64,000 nt of DNA from Castanea sativa (GCF_040712315.1 NC_134018.1:42409335-42473334); one strand, 5' to 3'. Counted from the stretch's first letter, positions 48,062 through 59,024 are shown. A program made the numbers and translations. Notes: generated from the letters alone by a model not told the origin.

Positions 48062-49460
48062 TGTTAGGATTAGTGCCCTTAAATCCTATTGTATGATGTT
48101 ATGTATGTTATTATTTATGACATTATGTATGACTTAATGTTGTGTTTAATAAAGTTGTTTTATTATTATCTAAAAATAATGGTAACATGAATATTGAGAT
48201 ATTATCATATAATCCATGAGATGCATTGTATGTGATTTATGTGATTTAGTCACAGAAGATGTAAATCACAAGTTCCTTGTAAACTCAAAATGTAGTTCAT
48301 AATTGGTGATGAAAATTGGGCATTTCATCTGCGAAGACTATAACATATCAACTAAGACGATTTGTCTTGATCATGGAAATGGAGATTTCTAGTTAGTATG
48401 TTGATATGTTTTAAGAGTTAAAACATATTGAACTGGACTGTGTGAGATTTATTATTTTTTCAACGACTGTCAAATGAATAATAAACTCACGACTTATATT
48501 TACATGAACTCTTAATCCTGAGAGAATAATGGACTTGATCATGAGGTGTAGGTTGCTTTGATATATCAAGAGTGAGATCTAGAGTAACGGTCAAAACCTC
48601 AGTATGTTAGGCAACTACATTTAGTGTTGATGGAACATATATTCTCAAGATGGAATTCATAGTCTCTTAAGGAAGATACAAAATATTCTCTTGAGATAAG
48701 TTTAACGGGTTTGTTATTCCATATGTTAGGCCTAACTACTTTAATAAATAGTTACTAGAGTATATATTTATGAAATTGGATTTCATACATATATGATGAA
48801 TAACTTAAAAGATTAAACCAGTACTCAGGGATAAGATGTAGTAATTTACAAAGTGGCAGTCTACATTCATGACTTTGTGTTACTACGAATATTTTAATGA
48901 AGGGGTTGCATGTACAATAAAGTCTTGGGATATAATTTATAGATAAGGCCTAAAGTGCAACTATATTTATATAGTGGTATTAAATATAATTAATGGTAAC
49001 TTTGGACTTGTCAAGAGTTGACAGAAAAGCCCAAGGCCCATTGGAGCTAGTGTCTTATTGGTCCCTTTTGGTCCCACTCCAAGCCACACACTTAAACCCA
49101 ATTGGAAAGGCCCAAAAGGCCAGCCCAATTAGATAATCGGTTAGACACAAAGGGAGAAACATACATAATTTTCTGTTGAGAATTTTGTAAGAACGATATT
49201 GCGAAGTGGTGCATGTTAGTGTTAGACTCCTTGACATTCTCCTTTTGGAATTGATTGAGAGACCACACATCTTGGGCGTTAGTGAAATTGGAGTGAAGAT
49301 TGAAAGTGTTCCCAAGCGCTTTTGATCTTCAGTTTTGAAATTCACCGCTCCAAGGTACACTCTCTTGTTCTTAAATTCTGAAACTTATATAGTACATGTT
49401 AACTTTTATGAATGAAGTAGATCCGTTGTTTTTCCACTGCGCACATGCATATTTCCATCT
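48062..49460 (+). repeat. element B 3' LTR
   Basis: Partner of 40,071-41,461. The last base is T where the 5' copy has the expected A of CA. Confidence 0.95.
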
Positions 49461-51308
49461 TGAAACACTTGGATCCTGAAGGAATAGTGTACTGACCGCC
49501 ATCCCTAGCATCCTTTTCCCTTTGTCTTGGCTCTTAGACTATGAAGAACTTGATTGCTTACGGTCCTTGTCAAAGCCCTTTACATTGGCATTCTTTATGG
49601 ACTTCTTGAACTGCTGGGTGATGTAGGACTTCATTTTAGAATCTTCATCATCGAAAGACTCATCAGTGTCACTACTCGTGGCCTTCAGTGCTCTTGCTTG
49701 ACTTCCCAAGCCTAGACAAACCTAACTCATAGGTCTACAGATTTCCAACAAGCTTTGTTAAAGGAATTTTATCAATATCCTTTGACTCCTCAATCGCAGT
49801 GATCTTAGCATGGAATCTCTCGGGCAAAGATCTGAGCACTTTTCTCATAATCTTGGGTTCGGGAATGGTTTCCCAAGATTAAATACTGAGTTAACTATGT
49901 CCTTGAGCCTAACATAAAACTCATCAAATGACTCATCCTCCTCCATCTTGATTTCTTTGAAGCTAGTAGTGAGCCTCTGAAGCTTCGAATCTTTGACAGC
50001 CTTCATTACTTCATAGGTTGTTTGGAGAATGGTCCACACCTCCTTTGTAGTTTCAGTGGAGGAGATCTTCTTGAACTCTGTTAAGGACATATTTTATGTA
50101 ATTGGCTAATCCTTTGACAAAACACACTTTACTTGTATTTGGGTAGATCTAGGATGTGTTTAATACTCAAAGAATATGTTGTTCAAGTTTAGTATTAAAG
50201 CCATGAAGATTGGACCAAGAAACAAGTGAAGAAAAGGTGTTTACTAAAGCTGGACACCTATTGGACACCTGGCGGATAGCTGCCGGACACCTGCTCGACA
50301 GATGCTATCTATCGAGGTTTAATGAGGCTCGACAGATGTTATCTATCGAGGCTATCTATCGAGGTTACGAAAATCAGAATTTTCAAATCTGATTTTTGGG
50401 CTAGGCTTTTGTATTTGTGTAAGGTTTCTTTTCTCACAACCCTAGACATATATAAGGCTTATCTTAGAGGCCGTCACATAAGAGAATGCAAGGAGAACAT
50501 ATGCAAAAGGTGATCGAAGCCTTATTCTCTCAGAAAGAAGCTACTGCATCTTTGCGCCTTAGGGTTTTGTAATCAAGTGCTTCTTGATCTTCATTATTGA
50601 TGAAGTGAAGAACTTTGCAACCAACATCTTCTTCTCTAGTTGGTGATTAAAGTCGCGTACTGGGATCCGCGCAATTTGTTAGCGTTCAGAGGTTTGTGCA
50701 TCAAAGGGTAGCGTTCATATATTGAAGAGTTCAGAGGTTCTGAAGTGGTAAAAGGTTTCTACTATGAGTTCATCAAATGTAGATTCTAGGGACAAAGGTT
50801 TTGTACTAGATCTGAAACTTCTCTTTACTATAGTGGATTACTTTTCGGGAAGGTTTTCCCTCAGGTTTTTTACTGTGAAACTGATTGGTTTCATTGGTTT
50901 TCTTGGGTCATCATATCTTGTCTTATTTATTTTTCTGCTGCACTTAGTTTGACATGATATTGATGTTTGTTTGTTTTAACAAGTTTTATACATAATAAAT
51001 CTAATTAACAACTTGAGTTTAAAACTTGTTAATTCTATCAACCGGGGTCTAAATTTCCCAACAAACTCCTCATTTGTGACCGCACTGTTGAAGTTATCCA
51101 CCTTGATCTTTGCATCATCCCAATCGGACGGCGCTTCCTTTGGCTTGGTCCAACCTATCTCCACAGCTTGCCACACATTCTCATCTAAGGACTGCAAGAA
51201 AGCTCTCATGCGTACTTTCCAATATGCATAGTTAGTTCCATCAAATAAAGGAGGTACAATGAGTGACTGTCCTCTATCCATGACAAACAGGGGGTCAATG
51301 GATCTCAC
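49461..51308 (-). pseudogene. element A gag N-terminal part, split by a solo LTR
   Basis: The minus strand starts MRSIDPLFVMDRGQSLIVPPLFDGTNYAYWKVRMRAF, the plant copia gag start (FDGxNYxxWK), at 51,308. It runs to 51,069. After the insertion it resumes in the same frame at about 50,078 (FKKISSTETTKEVWTILQTTYE) to 49,845. A frame slip follows, then a segment with SLPERFHAKITAIEESKDID-like text to about 49,700 and the KSYITQQFKKSIKNANVKGFD-like part near 49,600. The linker reaches the element B junction at 49,461. Confidence 0.85.
50079..51063 (+). mobile_element. solo LTR of the element A family inside A's gag (TSD AACTC)
   Basis: It starts TGTTAAGGACATATTTTATG and ends AAATTTCCCAACA, colinear with the inverse of A's LTRs (CTTTGACAAAACACACTTTA, GGGTAGATCTAGGATGTG). 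Perfect AACTC repeats lie at 50,074-50,078 and 51,064-51,068. Removing it together with one repeat leaves A's gag reading frame continuous, which confirms the boundaries. Confidence 0.93.
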
Positions 51309-51340
51309 AGCAAAGATTAAACCCTAATCAGAGTGTGCCT

Positions 51341-51352
51341 GCTCTGATACCA
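51341..51352 (-). other. element A primer-binding site (initiator-Met tRNA)
   Basis: The minus strand reads TGGTATCAGAGC, two bases after the 5' LTR end. This is the classic Ty1/copia initiator-Met tRNA primer site, unmutated. Confidence 0.92.
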
Positions 51353-51354
51353 CT

Positions 51355-52335
51355 TGATAGACCAAAAATGTATTGACCCCTTGTGATAAATTAACCAATT
51401 AATAAGCCAAGTGAATTAATTAGGTTCAATTACATGCAATAAGCGTGGCAGCACAAATAAATCACCAATTAACTAAATATGCAGCGGAAATTAAATGACA
51501 TAGTGATTTGTTTACGAATGGAAAAAACCTACATGGCAAAAACCCCACCGGGTGATTTTAAGGTCACCACTCCTGAGAATCCACTATTATCAAAACAAGC
51601 AGTTACAAGTAAAGGAATCCCAGTACCTTATACCAACCTACAGTTGAACCCTTACCCCAATACCCAATTGGACTTGTTTAGTAGTAACAATCTCTCCTTG
51701 TATTGCATGGCTCTCAGTACGTGACTAACTAATAAATGCATGGATCCCAGTACACGACTTTATCACCAACTTGAGAAGGATGTTGGCTGCAAAATTCTTC
51801 TGTTCATCAACTGATAAAGATCACAAAGTTGCTTGGTCACAAAACCCTACGGTGTACAAACACAGCAGCTTCTTCAAGAACTAGGGTAAACTAGGTTTTC
51901 AGTCACACTTGAGAAATTATGCTCTTGTGCAATTGTGCTCTTGGTTGTGCAACCTAATACGGCCCTTAAAATAATTTTTATATATTTTTAAGGTTGTGAG
52001 AAAAGAAAACCCAAACATATATTCACGGATTGGGTGAAAATCAAAACTGAAAATCTGTTTTTCATAAACCTTGACAGATACCCTATCTGTGAGTAGCTGT
52101 CGAGCCTCGGCCTTAAATAACTCTAGCTGTCGAGCTTTAATGAACAACACTTCTTTACTTGTTTCTTGGACAGACTTGCATGACTTTAACACTTGAACTT
52201 GAAACTTTGTTTCTTGAAGCATTAAACACATCCTAGATCTACCCAATTACAAGTAAAGTGTGTTTTGTCAAAGGATTAGCCAATACATAAAATATTGACA
52301 TATGTTCCTAACATCCAATCACATATGTCCCAACA
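51355..52335 (-). repeat. element A 5' LTR
   Basis: On the + strand it starts TGATAGACCAAAAATGTATT and ends CATATGTCCCAACA; TSD ATTGC follows. It carries TGTCGAGCCTCGG-type short motifs also seen in the other A LTRs. Confidence 0.92.
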
Positions 52336-52700
52336 ATTGCCTTAATGGCCCACCCTAGTCAAGGGATATTGCTTATAAGGCATTTTGCACTGTCTACCAA
52401 TCTAATTGGGAAATAAACAAATGTGGAAAAATCTAGGTTCACAGGGGTGACATAGATGCGAAATAACTCAACTAAGTCAATAACCACTACAAACTCAAGA
52501 TAAAACCAACTAAACACATCCACGAAAAAAACAAAACTGCATAACGACATCCAAATAAATAATTTCTCTCAACTGGAGGAAATATTTTGCAAGTCTAAGT
52601 AAAATGGCATATTACTTAAAAATTCTCCAAAAAACAAAACATTTCTAAAGTAAAACCATCAATAAATAAACATCACTAACACAAGTTTTAGTCAAATAAA

Positions 52701-54425
52701 CTAAAACTCATGTCATGATTCGACTCTTCAGCAGGCTCTTCCTTCTTCTCTTCCTCCTTTGCAGGAGAAGCACCAGGGGCACCACCAGAAGCAGCTGCTA
52801 CAACAGAGGCAGTGGCAACAACAAACTTGCTAGGATCCCGCATTTATACTCAAAACAACCAATCTATTGAACAAAGGATGGGACTTGACTATATGTGAAA
52901 AAGTGAGAGCCTAACTAATGCAGAAGAATCAAATACCTTTACTTTTTTTGCCTGAGGGAAGGAATTCTCAGTAGCAACAGCAACTGCAAGAACATTCTTG
53001 TAGGCATTGGTGAACATGTGTGGTGCAGCAGCTAGGGCTGGATATGAGAGAGCAAGCTACAGTGATGTCACCATAGAGACACCAATGAAGAACTTCTCTT
53101 TCAGGTCCTCATCCATAAGATCAAGGACTTCAGGGCTGAAGACAGACCGATCATCATAAACTTGAAGAACAACAAGGCCATAAGAGAACGGCCTTATGCC
53201 ATGCTTTGCAAGGAGGGCAGCCTTAGAGGACCCAACCTTGTCACCCTTTTTGATAGCTCTACAGGGGTGATGATTTCAACAATCCCCTTATTAATCTTAG
53301 TGGGGATATTAAGTACTTGAAAGAGAATGGCATAAGGAAAAATGTTTCACACAAATAGAAAACCAAATGACTTTTAAGACATGATTACAAACTTGGAAAA
53401 ATGATGTTTGCGAGGGATCCAGATCGGTGTTGCCCGAAGGGACAACAACATCAATTGGTGCTACCAACCCGACATAAGCAAGAGCCCCAACCAGTTTAGT
53501 TCAAAATTTTTACAACCAAGTTAGTTAAACTTCAGGATAGGATAAAGCATTTAGAACATGAGTCTAAGACATCCTCAGCCTCAAAAAGAATGATTCAAAT
53601 TTCAAAAATAACAAAAACAAAACAATCACTTTGTTCACTAAGCAAATGGTTAAATGGAACAACCAATAACTTAAGCTCATTCAAGAGCTACTTGATTAAC
53701 TTATTCTTTTCTGTATATAGTAAATAAAAACAACGACTTACAAGTTGTTAGTTCTTCACACATCTATGCTTATGATAGATAACTACCTTATAATTAAAAT
53801 TACACTATTTGAGTAGATTAGATAATAAAAAATATATATTTCCATTTATATAATTTTTAACAGGTTATAGCTTAACAACAAAATGGGCTATTTATATTAT
53901 CAATAAATTATAAATATTAATTTGATATCTTATCTACAAAATAAGTAATCCACTATCAATTCTATTAATCATTGATATGTAGAACTCGGCTTGTTTAATA
54001 TTACAAGCATATATAGTTAAATATATGTCATTCACAAGGGCTTGCTCATAAATTAATTTTCTCCTCAAATAAATAAATAAAACTAAGGAACCAAACATCT
54101 AATTAAAAGTAAAAAAATTTACCTTGTACTTGGCGACCTCTTCACTGACCTCCTTCAAATCACCCTTGGTGAAAATCAGACCCACGTTGCCCTAATTAAA
54201 AAAAAAACACAATTTTTAACTATGAATGAAAAAAAACAACAAAAAAAAATGAAAAAGAGAGAGTGAAATTTACGACAAGGAGAGGAATGAGATTGAGGAA
54301 GGCATTGTTGCCAGTGTTATCAGCATGGATCCTAATAGACCTCTTCATCATGGTGTTTTTACCCATGAGAACCACTGAGTCGCCATATAGACCCGGCCAA
54401 AATTGGGAATTAACATTGTTTGCCA
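52701..54425 (-). pseudogene. RPP0: ribosomal stalk protein P0 gene, copy 2, 5' end removed by the MULE
   Basis: Exon-like blocks on the minus strand: 54,425-54,274 ([28 protein letters not shown]), 54,191-54,123 ([23 protein letters not shown], with clean splice sites), about 53,495-53,395 ([25 protein letters not shown]), about 53,335-53,100 ([35 protein letters not shown]), about 53,100-52,945 ([24 protein letters not shown]) and about 52,850-52,701 (acidic tail [12 protein letters not shown]). This order is P0 (uL10), the anchor of the ribosomal P-stalk. Damage: an indel near 53,252, TAG in the VSMVTSL block, a stop in the last conserved residues, a lost splice site at about 53,335, and no first exon. 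Confidence 0.88.
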
Positions 54426-54715
54426 AACAATATAATTAGTAGGCACCGTTTCAAAAGTATATATATTACTAACATCTTGAGTCTCAGAGACTCGATTTAG
54501 AGCTTATAAATCGAGTCTCAGAGACTCGGTTTCTCTGTTCTGACCAAGTCCTGATGCGGCACTTTTCCACATGGCATCCACCTAGAAATCGAGTCTCTAA
54601 GACTCGATTTATATTTCGACCCTTTAAGCATTGGTTCATCCACGTGGAAGCCACCTGATCCGTGGAAGCCACCAGGAAACTGAGTCTCTGAGACTCGATT
54701 TCTCATAAGGGTTTT
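54420..54715 (+). repeat. MULE left terminal inverted repeat
   Basis: Pairs with 58,735-59,020. It contains four copies of a GAGTCTC(A/T)(G/A)AGACTC palindrome near 54,479, 54,514, 54,590 and 54,680, each followed by GATTT or GGTTT. Confidence 0.9.
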
Positions 54716-55539
54716 TCAAAATTACACCAAGTCCCTAACGCCTCTCCACTCTCATGCCTCTCTCCCTCTCACTCTCGCATAGACTCATGCCTTTCTCACT
54801 TACCATCTCCACTCTCGCACAAACTCACCCTCCCACTCTCACACAGACCCTCTCCGCTGTCACGCCTCTCTCACTCACCCTTTCCACTGTCACTCATCAC
54901 TCACCCTCTCACTCTCACACAGACCCTCTCCACTATCACGCCTCTTTCACTCACCCTTTCCACTCTCACTCAGTCTTCACTCTCAAGCACCTTCTCCAGT
55001 TCTTTTAGGTGTGATTTTCTTCTCCAAAACCCACTTGATTTGATTTTTTTTTTTTTTTTTTTTTTTTGTCGTCGTTGTTGTTGTTGTTTCTTTCTATTTA
55101 GATGGATAATCAGAGGTTTAGGGTTTTTGTTCCATAATTATGAAGTTTTTCATAAAGAAGGAATAAAGGTTTTCTTCTCTGTGTGTATGTGTTGTTCTCT
55201 GATCATAAATTTAGAATATTTCCTATTATATTTTTACTATATTGGACTATGTGCAAAAGTATGTAAGATTGATTGTATATGGTATTTTCCTTGATTAATT
55301 TGTTTAGGATTCATAGCTGACCCCATAGTTTTGGGACAGCCTTCATTGTTGTTCTTGATGATGATGATGTATACATGGGATATTTTGATGAATATCATCT
55401 TATCAATTTTTTTTTTTTGATGAATACCATATGCAATACGGCATTGCAAATAATTTATCTACTTATGAGGTTGTTTTGTTTAGTAAATGCAGTTTTAGCT
55501 AATATAGTAATTTCTTATGTGGTATTAATCTTTATTAAG
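54716..55539. other. MULE left interior: pyrimidine-rich CTCTCAC repeat and T run
   Basis: 54,754-55,008 is a low-complexity CACTCTCACTC repeat; its open frame is compositional, not a gene. A run of T with GTCGTCGTTGTTGTT follows (55,038-55,090). The rest is AT-rich with no gene seen. Confidence 0.7.
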
Positions 55540-55900
55540 GGGAGAATGATTGTGGTGCACTGGTGTTGCATTTGTAAAACAATATGGTGTCTTGGACCTC
55601 TTGGTTGATGATGGTCTTCTATTTCACTGTCCAATAACAACAAATATTTGGTCATATTACTTGGTCTGTTTGGGTTCATTATGTGATTCTGGAAAGGACA
55701 GTTTAGTTTTCATAATAGTGGTGAAATTTGGAATGCTATTCCACATTCTCTTATGAGGTCTATTTGGAGAGAACAGATTAGTTGGACATTTGATAGTATC
55801 GAACATTCTCTAGGATCCCTTAAGTCTTCTTTCTTGATATTATTGCTTAACTAGATGTCGGCTTAGGCAGTGTTCCTTTTTTGTTCCTAAGTGCATTAAT
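55540..55900 (+). pseudogene. LINE fragment (zf-RVT C-terminus) inside the MULE
   Basis: The + strand, over shifting frames, reads WCCICKTIW, then GLLFHCPITTNIWSYYL, then IWNAIPHSLMRSIWRE and FDSIEHSLGSLKSSF. This is the zinc-binding tail of plant LINE ORF2 (CxxC, LLxHC, WxxIP, IWxER). Both ends are missing. It lies opposite to the MULE transposase. Confidence 0.65.
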
Positions 55901-55931
55901 CTCGACATCTTTAATGGTTTGCATTATGGAC

Positions 55932-57938
55932 TCAAGGCCAATCCTTTAGAGTCAGGTCATTAAAGTGTGTGTTGAAGTTGCTAGCAACATGTCGAAGGCA
56001 ATATCGGTGAAATACCCGTAAGCTTCCGTCATCACCTTTAGGCCACTCTGCAATGGCGCATTTGATACCTTTATGTTGGTCAGAAATAATGCAAATGCCC
56101 TTGTCAGGTATCACATGCCTTATCGACATCTTGGGACACTCTAAAAACCACCCCCCAACTAGGCCCTGACTCCTTGTCCACAACAGCAAAGGTGAGAGGC
56201 AAAACATTTTGGTTAGCATCGAATGCCATTGCAATCATCAACACCCCTTGATATTTACCATACAAATGAGTCCCATCAATACTGATCACTGGCTTACAAT
56301 ATTTGAATGCAGAAATGAATGGATCAAATGCCTAAAATACCTGTAAGCTTCCATCATCACCTTTAGGCCACTCTGCAATGGTGCATTTGATACCTTTATG
56401 TCGGTCAGAAATAATGCAAATGCCCTCGTTGGGTATCACATGCCCTGTCGACATTCTGAGATACTTTAAAAACCACCCTCAACTAGGCCCTGACTCCTTG
56501 TCCATAACAGCAAAGGCGAGAGGCAAAACCTTTTGGTTAGCATTGGTTACCATTGCAATCATCAACACCCCTCAATATGTACCATACAAATGAGTTCCAT
56601 AAATACTAATCACTGGCCTGCAATATCTGAATGCAGCAATGCATGGAGTGAATGCCCAAAATATATAGCGCAGTAATGTAATACCAGATACGTTTTTAGG
56701 TATGGTGTAATAATTGTACTGGGTGCCCAGATCTTGATCCAAGTATGCCAACAACAACTTTTGCAACCTTTGGTAAGAATGTTCCCAATCCCCAAATATC
56801 TTAGCAATTGCCTTTTGTTTCGCGTCCCATACCTTAAAGTAAGAAAGGTCATGATCATACTTAGTATGTATGATGTCCCAGAGCTGATTAATACGAGCAG
56901 TGTGATCCTGTCGCAATTTTCCCACAATTTTTTATGCAAAAAAATTAGAATCCATCATTTTACCGTCTCTTCAGAAGCCAAAGGGTATACAACTGTGTGG
57001 ACCCACATAAGATGTGGCCATCCATAGACCATTAAGTTTATCCTTCATGAATACCCCAACGTACCACTTGCAGTTGGTGTCAATGCATGCGGCGCACAAT
57101 TTAGTTTCTCCTTTGCTACATATATTATCAATGCACGCTTCACCGCTTCTTTATTTGCAAAAGTCAACCCTTTACTAAAATGCATCCCATCTTCCCAAGT
57201 AGAAACAAATGGTATCTGAAGATGTGAAGGATCAACCATATTTTTCCAAGTATTTGCATAGAATGACTCGGCAGGAGATGTGTAGGCAGTGGTCGTATTT
57301 GTATCATGTTGGACGCCAATATCATCGTTCGCATCACCTTCATCATGGTACTCCATATTTTCCTCTGCAAAATTGGGAACAAGTTCATGGTCATCCACAT
57401 CCCTGTCAAAGTCGCCTTGCTCAATCCTCTCTTCGTACTCATCCATATCATCAAGATTTTCACCATCAAGATTTTCACCATCATTTGCAGCATGATCTTC
57501 GTCTTCGTCTTCCTCCCTTAAATGTGTCTCTTAAGGTTGGAGTGTTTCACCAGTATTGGCAGCATGATCTTGAGATGTGAGTGTATAATCTCCCATTGTA
57601 TAGCCTCCCATTGTAGTGCATTCATCATCTGGGGCTGTAAATTGTAAAGATGTAATTGTTTGTTGCACCTCCTCGGCATCAACTTCTGCAAGCGGCTTCG
57701 AACTTACGTACAACTCAGCAGCATTTACTTGAGGCATTTTATGGATCCTATTAAATATGATCTTTACATATTTGTCTTCTTTGATCGCCATATTCCCATA
57801 ATTTATCCATTCATGAAGGACTTCTTGTGGGTAATAGTAAATAATCTTTATGTCATAACAAGCAGGGTTCAAATTCAATTCTTCCATTATTTTCATCTTC
57901 AAATCATTTAACGTCTTTAACTTACGACGTATCATCAT
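55932..57938 (-). pseudogene. MULE transposase
   Basis: It starts at 57,938 with an N-terminal PB1-like block (IMEELNLNPACYDIKIIYYYPQE). An acidic linker (57,540-57,300) follows, then the MuDR zinc-binding-type region (FVSTWEDGMHFSKGLTFANKEAVKRALIIYVAKEKLNC). After a break comes a segment with INQLWDIIHTKYDHDLSYFKVWDAKQKAI, then the DDE core PVISIYGTHLYGTY and IDGTHLYGKYQGVLMIAMAFD. It ends with CIISDQHKGIKCAI and HRYCLRHVASNFN at 55,932. The SWIM zinc finger is absent. A 325-bp duplication and several stops kill it. It would have cut the element ends in the nucleus. Confidence 0.85.
56016..56660 (-). repeat. 325-bp tandem duplication in the MULE transposase
   Basis: GTAAGCTTCC, TTTAGGCCACTCTGCAATGG and ACATGCC blocks at 56,018 recur at 56,343 in the same order. 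The first catalytic region (GTHLYG) therefore occurs twice. Confidence 0.9.
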
Positions 57939-58307
57939 GTAATAGCATTCGATACCTGCCCCTTTAAATGGGAATCAGTCAATCTCATCAGGATTGAGAA
58001 GGGGTCCACCGTAGTATACATTTATATCAATATTCTTCAAAGATTGTGAACCTATTAGAGTCAAGTGTAATATGTTAGTGACATAATTTATTTCTTTCAT
58101 TTAACATCAACTACAAAACCATTTTATCTACTCAAAGTACAAAAATTTCAACTTCTTACATCATATGCATATACAAACACACCCCACATTTGCATATATT
58201 CACCCCACATCACAAACAAACACACTCAATCATTATCATTTCGTACTTAAAAAAATAAAAAAGTTAAAGACAAAACTCACCCCCATTACAAAATTTCAAC
58301 TCATTCT

Positions 58308-58374
<67 letters not shown>

Positions 58375-58734
58375 CAAAAAACAACAAAAATAGCCTAAAT
58401 TACAAATATATATCTACAATATTTTTTACTTTTTATAAAAGCCTAGCAAATATATACACTAACTTGTTACATCATATGCATATACAAACCCCACATTTGC
58501 ATATACTCACCCTATCACATACAAACACACTCAATCATTATCATTTGTTTCTAAAATTTTTAAAAAAAAATCATTAATCATACTAAAAAAAAAAAAAAAA
58601 CTAAACACACAACTCACCCCATTACAAACCTTCAAATCATTCTATCAAAAATATAAAGAATAATATCAAACCAAACAAAAAAAAAATAGTCATGATATAC
58701 ATACCCATAAAAAAACCTAACAATACATATATAT
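57939..58734. other. MULE right interior, AT-rich, with (TA)n
   Basis: Contains a 58-bp TA tract (58,313-58,370) and a diverged direct repeat (ACATCATATGCATATACAAA at about 58,159 and 58,471). No gene. Confidence 0.7.
58313..58370 (+). repeat. (TA)n microsatellite
   Basis: 29 uninterrupted TA units. Confidence 0.95.
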
Positions 58735-59020
58735 ATATATATGCTTTTTGAAAACCGAGTCCCTAAGGCTCGATATCTAGCTGGACACAACTTAAGCCAT
58801 AAATCGAGCTTCAAATTGTCGAGTTATAAATCAAGTCTTAGAGACTCGATTTCCAGGTGGACGCCACGTGAAGAAGGGCCAAGTCAGACCTGATCAGAAC
58901 ATGAAAACCGAGTCTCTAGACTCAATTTATAAGCCCTAAATCGAGTTTTAGAAACTTGAGATTTTATTAAAAAATATAGTTTCAAAACAGTGCCTACTAA
59001 TTATATTATTTGGCAAATAG
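58735..59020 (-). repeat. MULE right terminal inverted repeat
   Basis: Inverse of 54,420-54,715, with the same GAGTCTC...AGACTC palindromes in decayed form (58,759, 58,835, 58,910 and 58,945 areas). It ends at the gypsy LTR boundary. Confidence 0.9.
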
Positions 59021-59024
59021 TGTT

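Larger units (their letters stand above)
40071..49460 (+). mobile_element. element B: Ty1/copia retrotransposon nested in element A
   Basis: LTRs of about 1.39 kb (40,071-41,461 and 48,062-49,460) begin TGTTAGGATTAGTGCCC and end near TATTTCCATC(A/T). The flanking 5-mers CGAAA (40,066-40,070) and TGAAA (49,461-49,465) match at 4 of 5. Element A's repeat unit continues across the insertion. A primer site follows the 5' LTR and AAGTGGGAGAT precedes the 3' LTR. The order gag, PR, INT, RT, RNase H defines Ty1/copia. Many stops show that B is dead, yet the two LTRs still align over nearly every base. Confidence 0.95.
36338..52335 (-). mobile_element. element A: Ty1/copia-type LTR retrotransposon without recognisable pol, carrying nested insertions (TSD ATTGC)
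   Basis: LTRs at 36,338-37,342 and 51,355-52,335 are direct repeats of about 1 kb with TG...CA ends. Perfect ATTGC duplications lie at 36,333-36,337 and 52,336-52,340. On the minus strand the right LTR is the 5' LTR, followed by an initiator-Met tRNA primer site (51,341-51,352). A polypurine tract (37,343-37,357) precedes the left, 3' LTR. Between them lie gag pieces and an acidic C-terminal ORF, but no integrase, RT or RNase H of its own. Subtracting B (40,071-49,460) and the solo LTR (50,079-51,063) leaves about 5.6 kb. The primer site and gag type place it with Ty1/copia. It probably relied on enzymes made elsewhere. Confidence 0.9.
54420..59020 (-). mobile_element. Mutator-like element (MULE) with long inverted repeats
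   Basis: Inverted repeats of about 300 bp form the ends (54,420-54,715 and 58,735-59,020). Both start near TTTGCCAAA(C/T)AATATAATTA and share GTAGGCAC and GGCATCCACCTAGAAATCGA-type blocks. A MULE transposase remnant lies between them on the minus strand. The left end sits inside a P0 exon. The right end is cut by the gypsy LTR at 59,025, so the 9-bp target duplication cannot be checked. Transposition is by excision and reinsertion; this copy is broken. Confidence 0.85.

Noticed and set aside
54754..55008. 84-residue Ser/Thr/Leu/His-rich open frame
   Set aside because: Product of a CTCTCACTC low-complexity repeat; no start context, no family, inside a MULE.
58165..58371. Open frame ending in an Ile-Tyr repeat
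   Set aside because: Created by the (TA)n tract; no coding signal.
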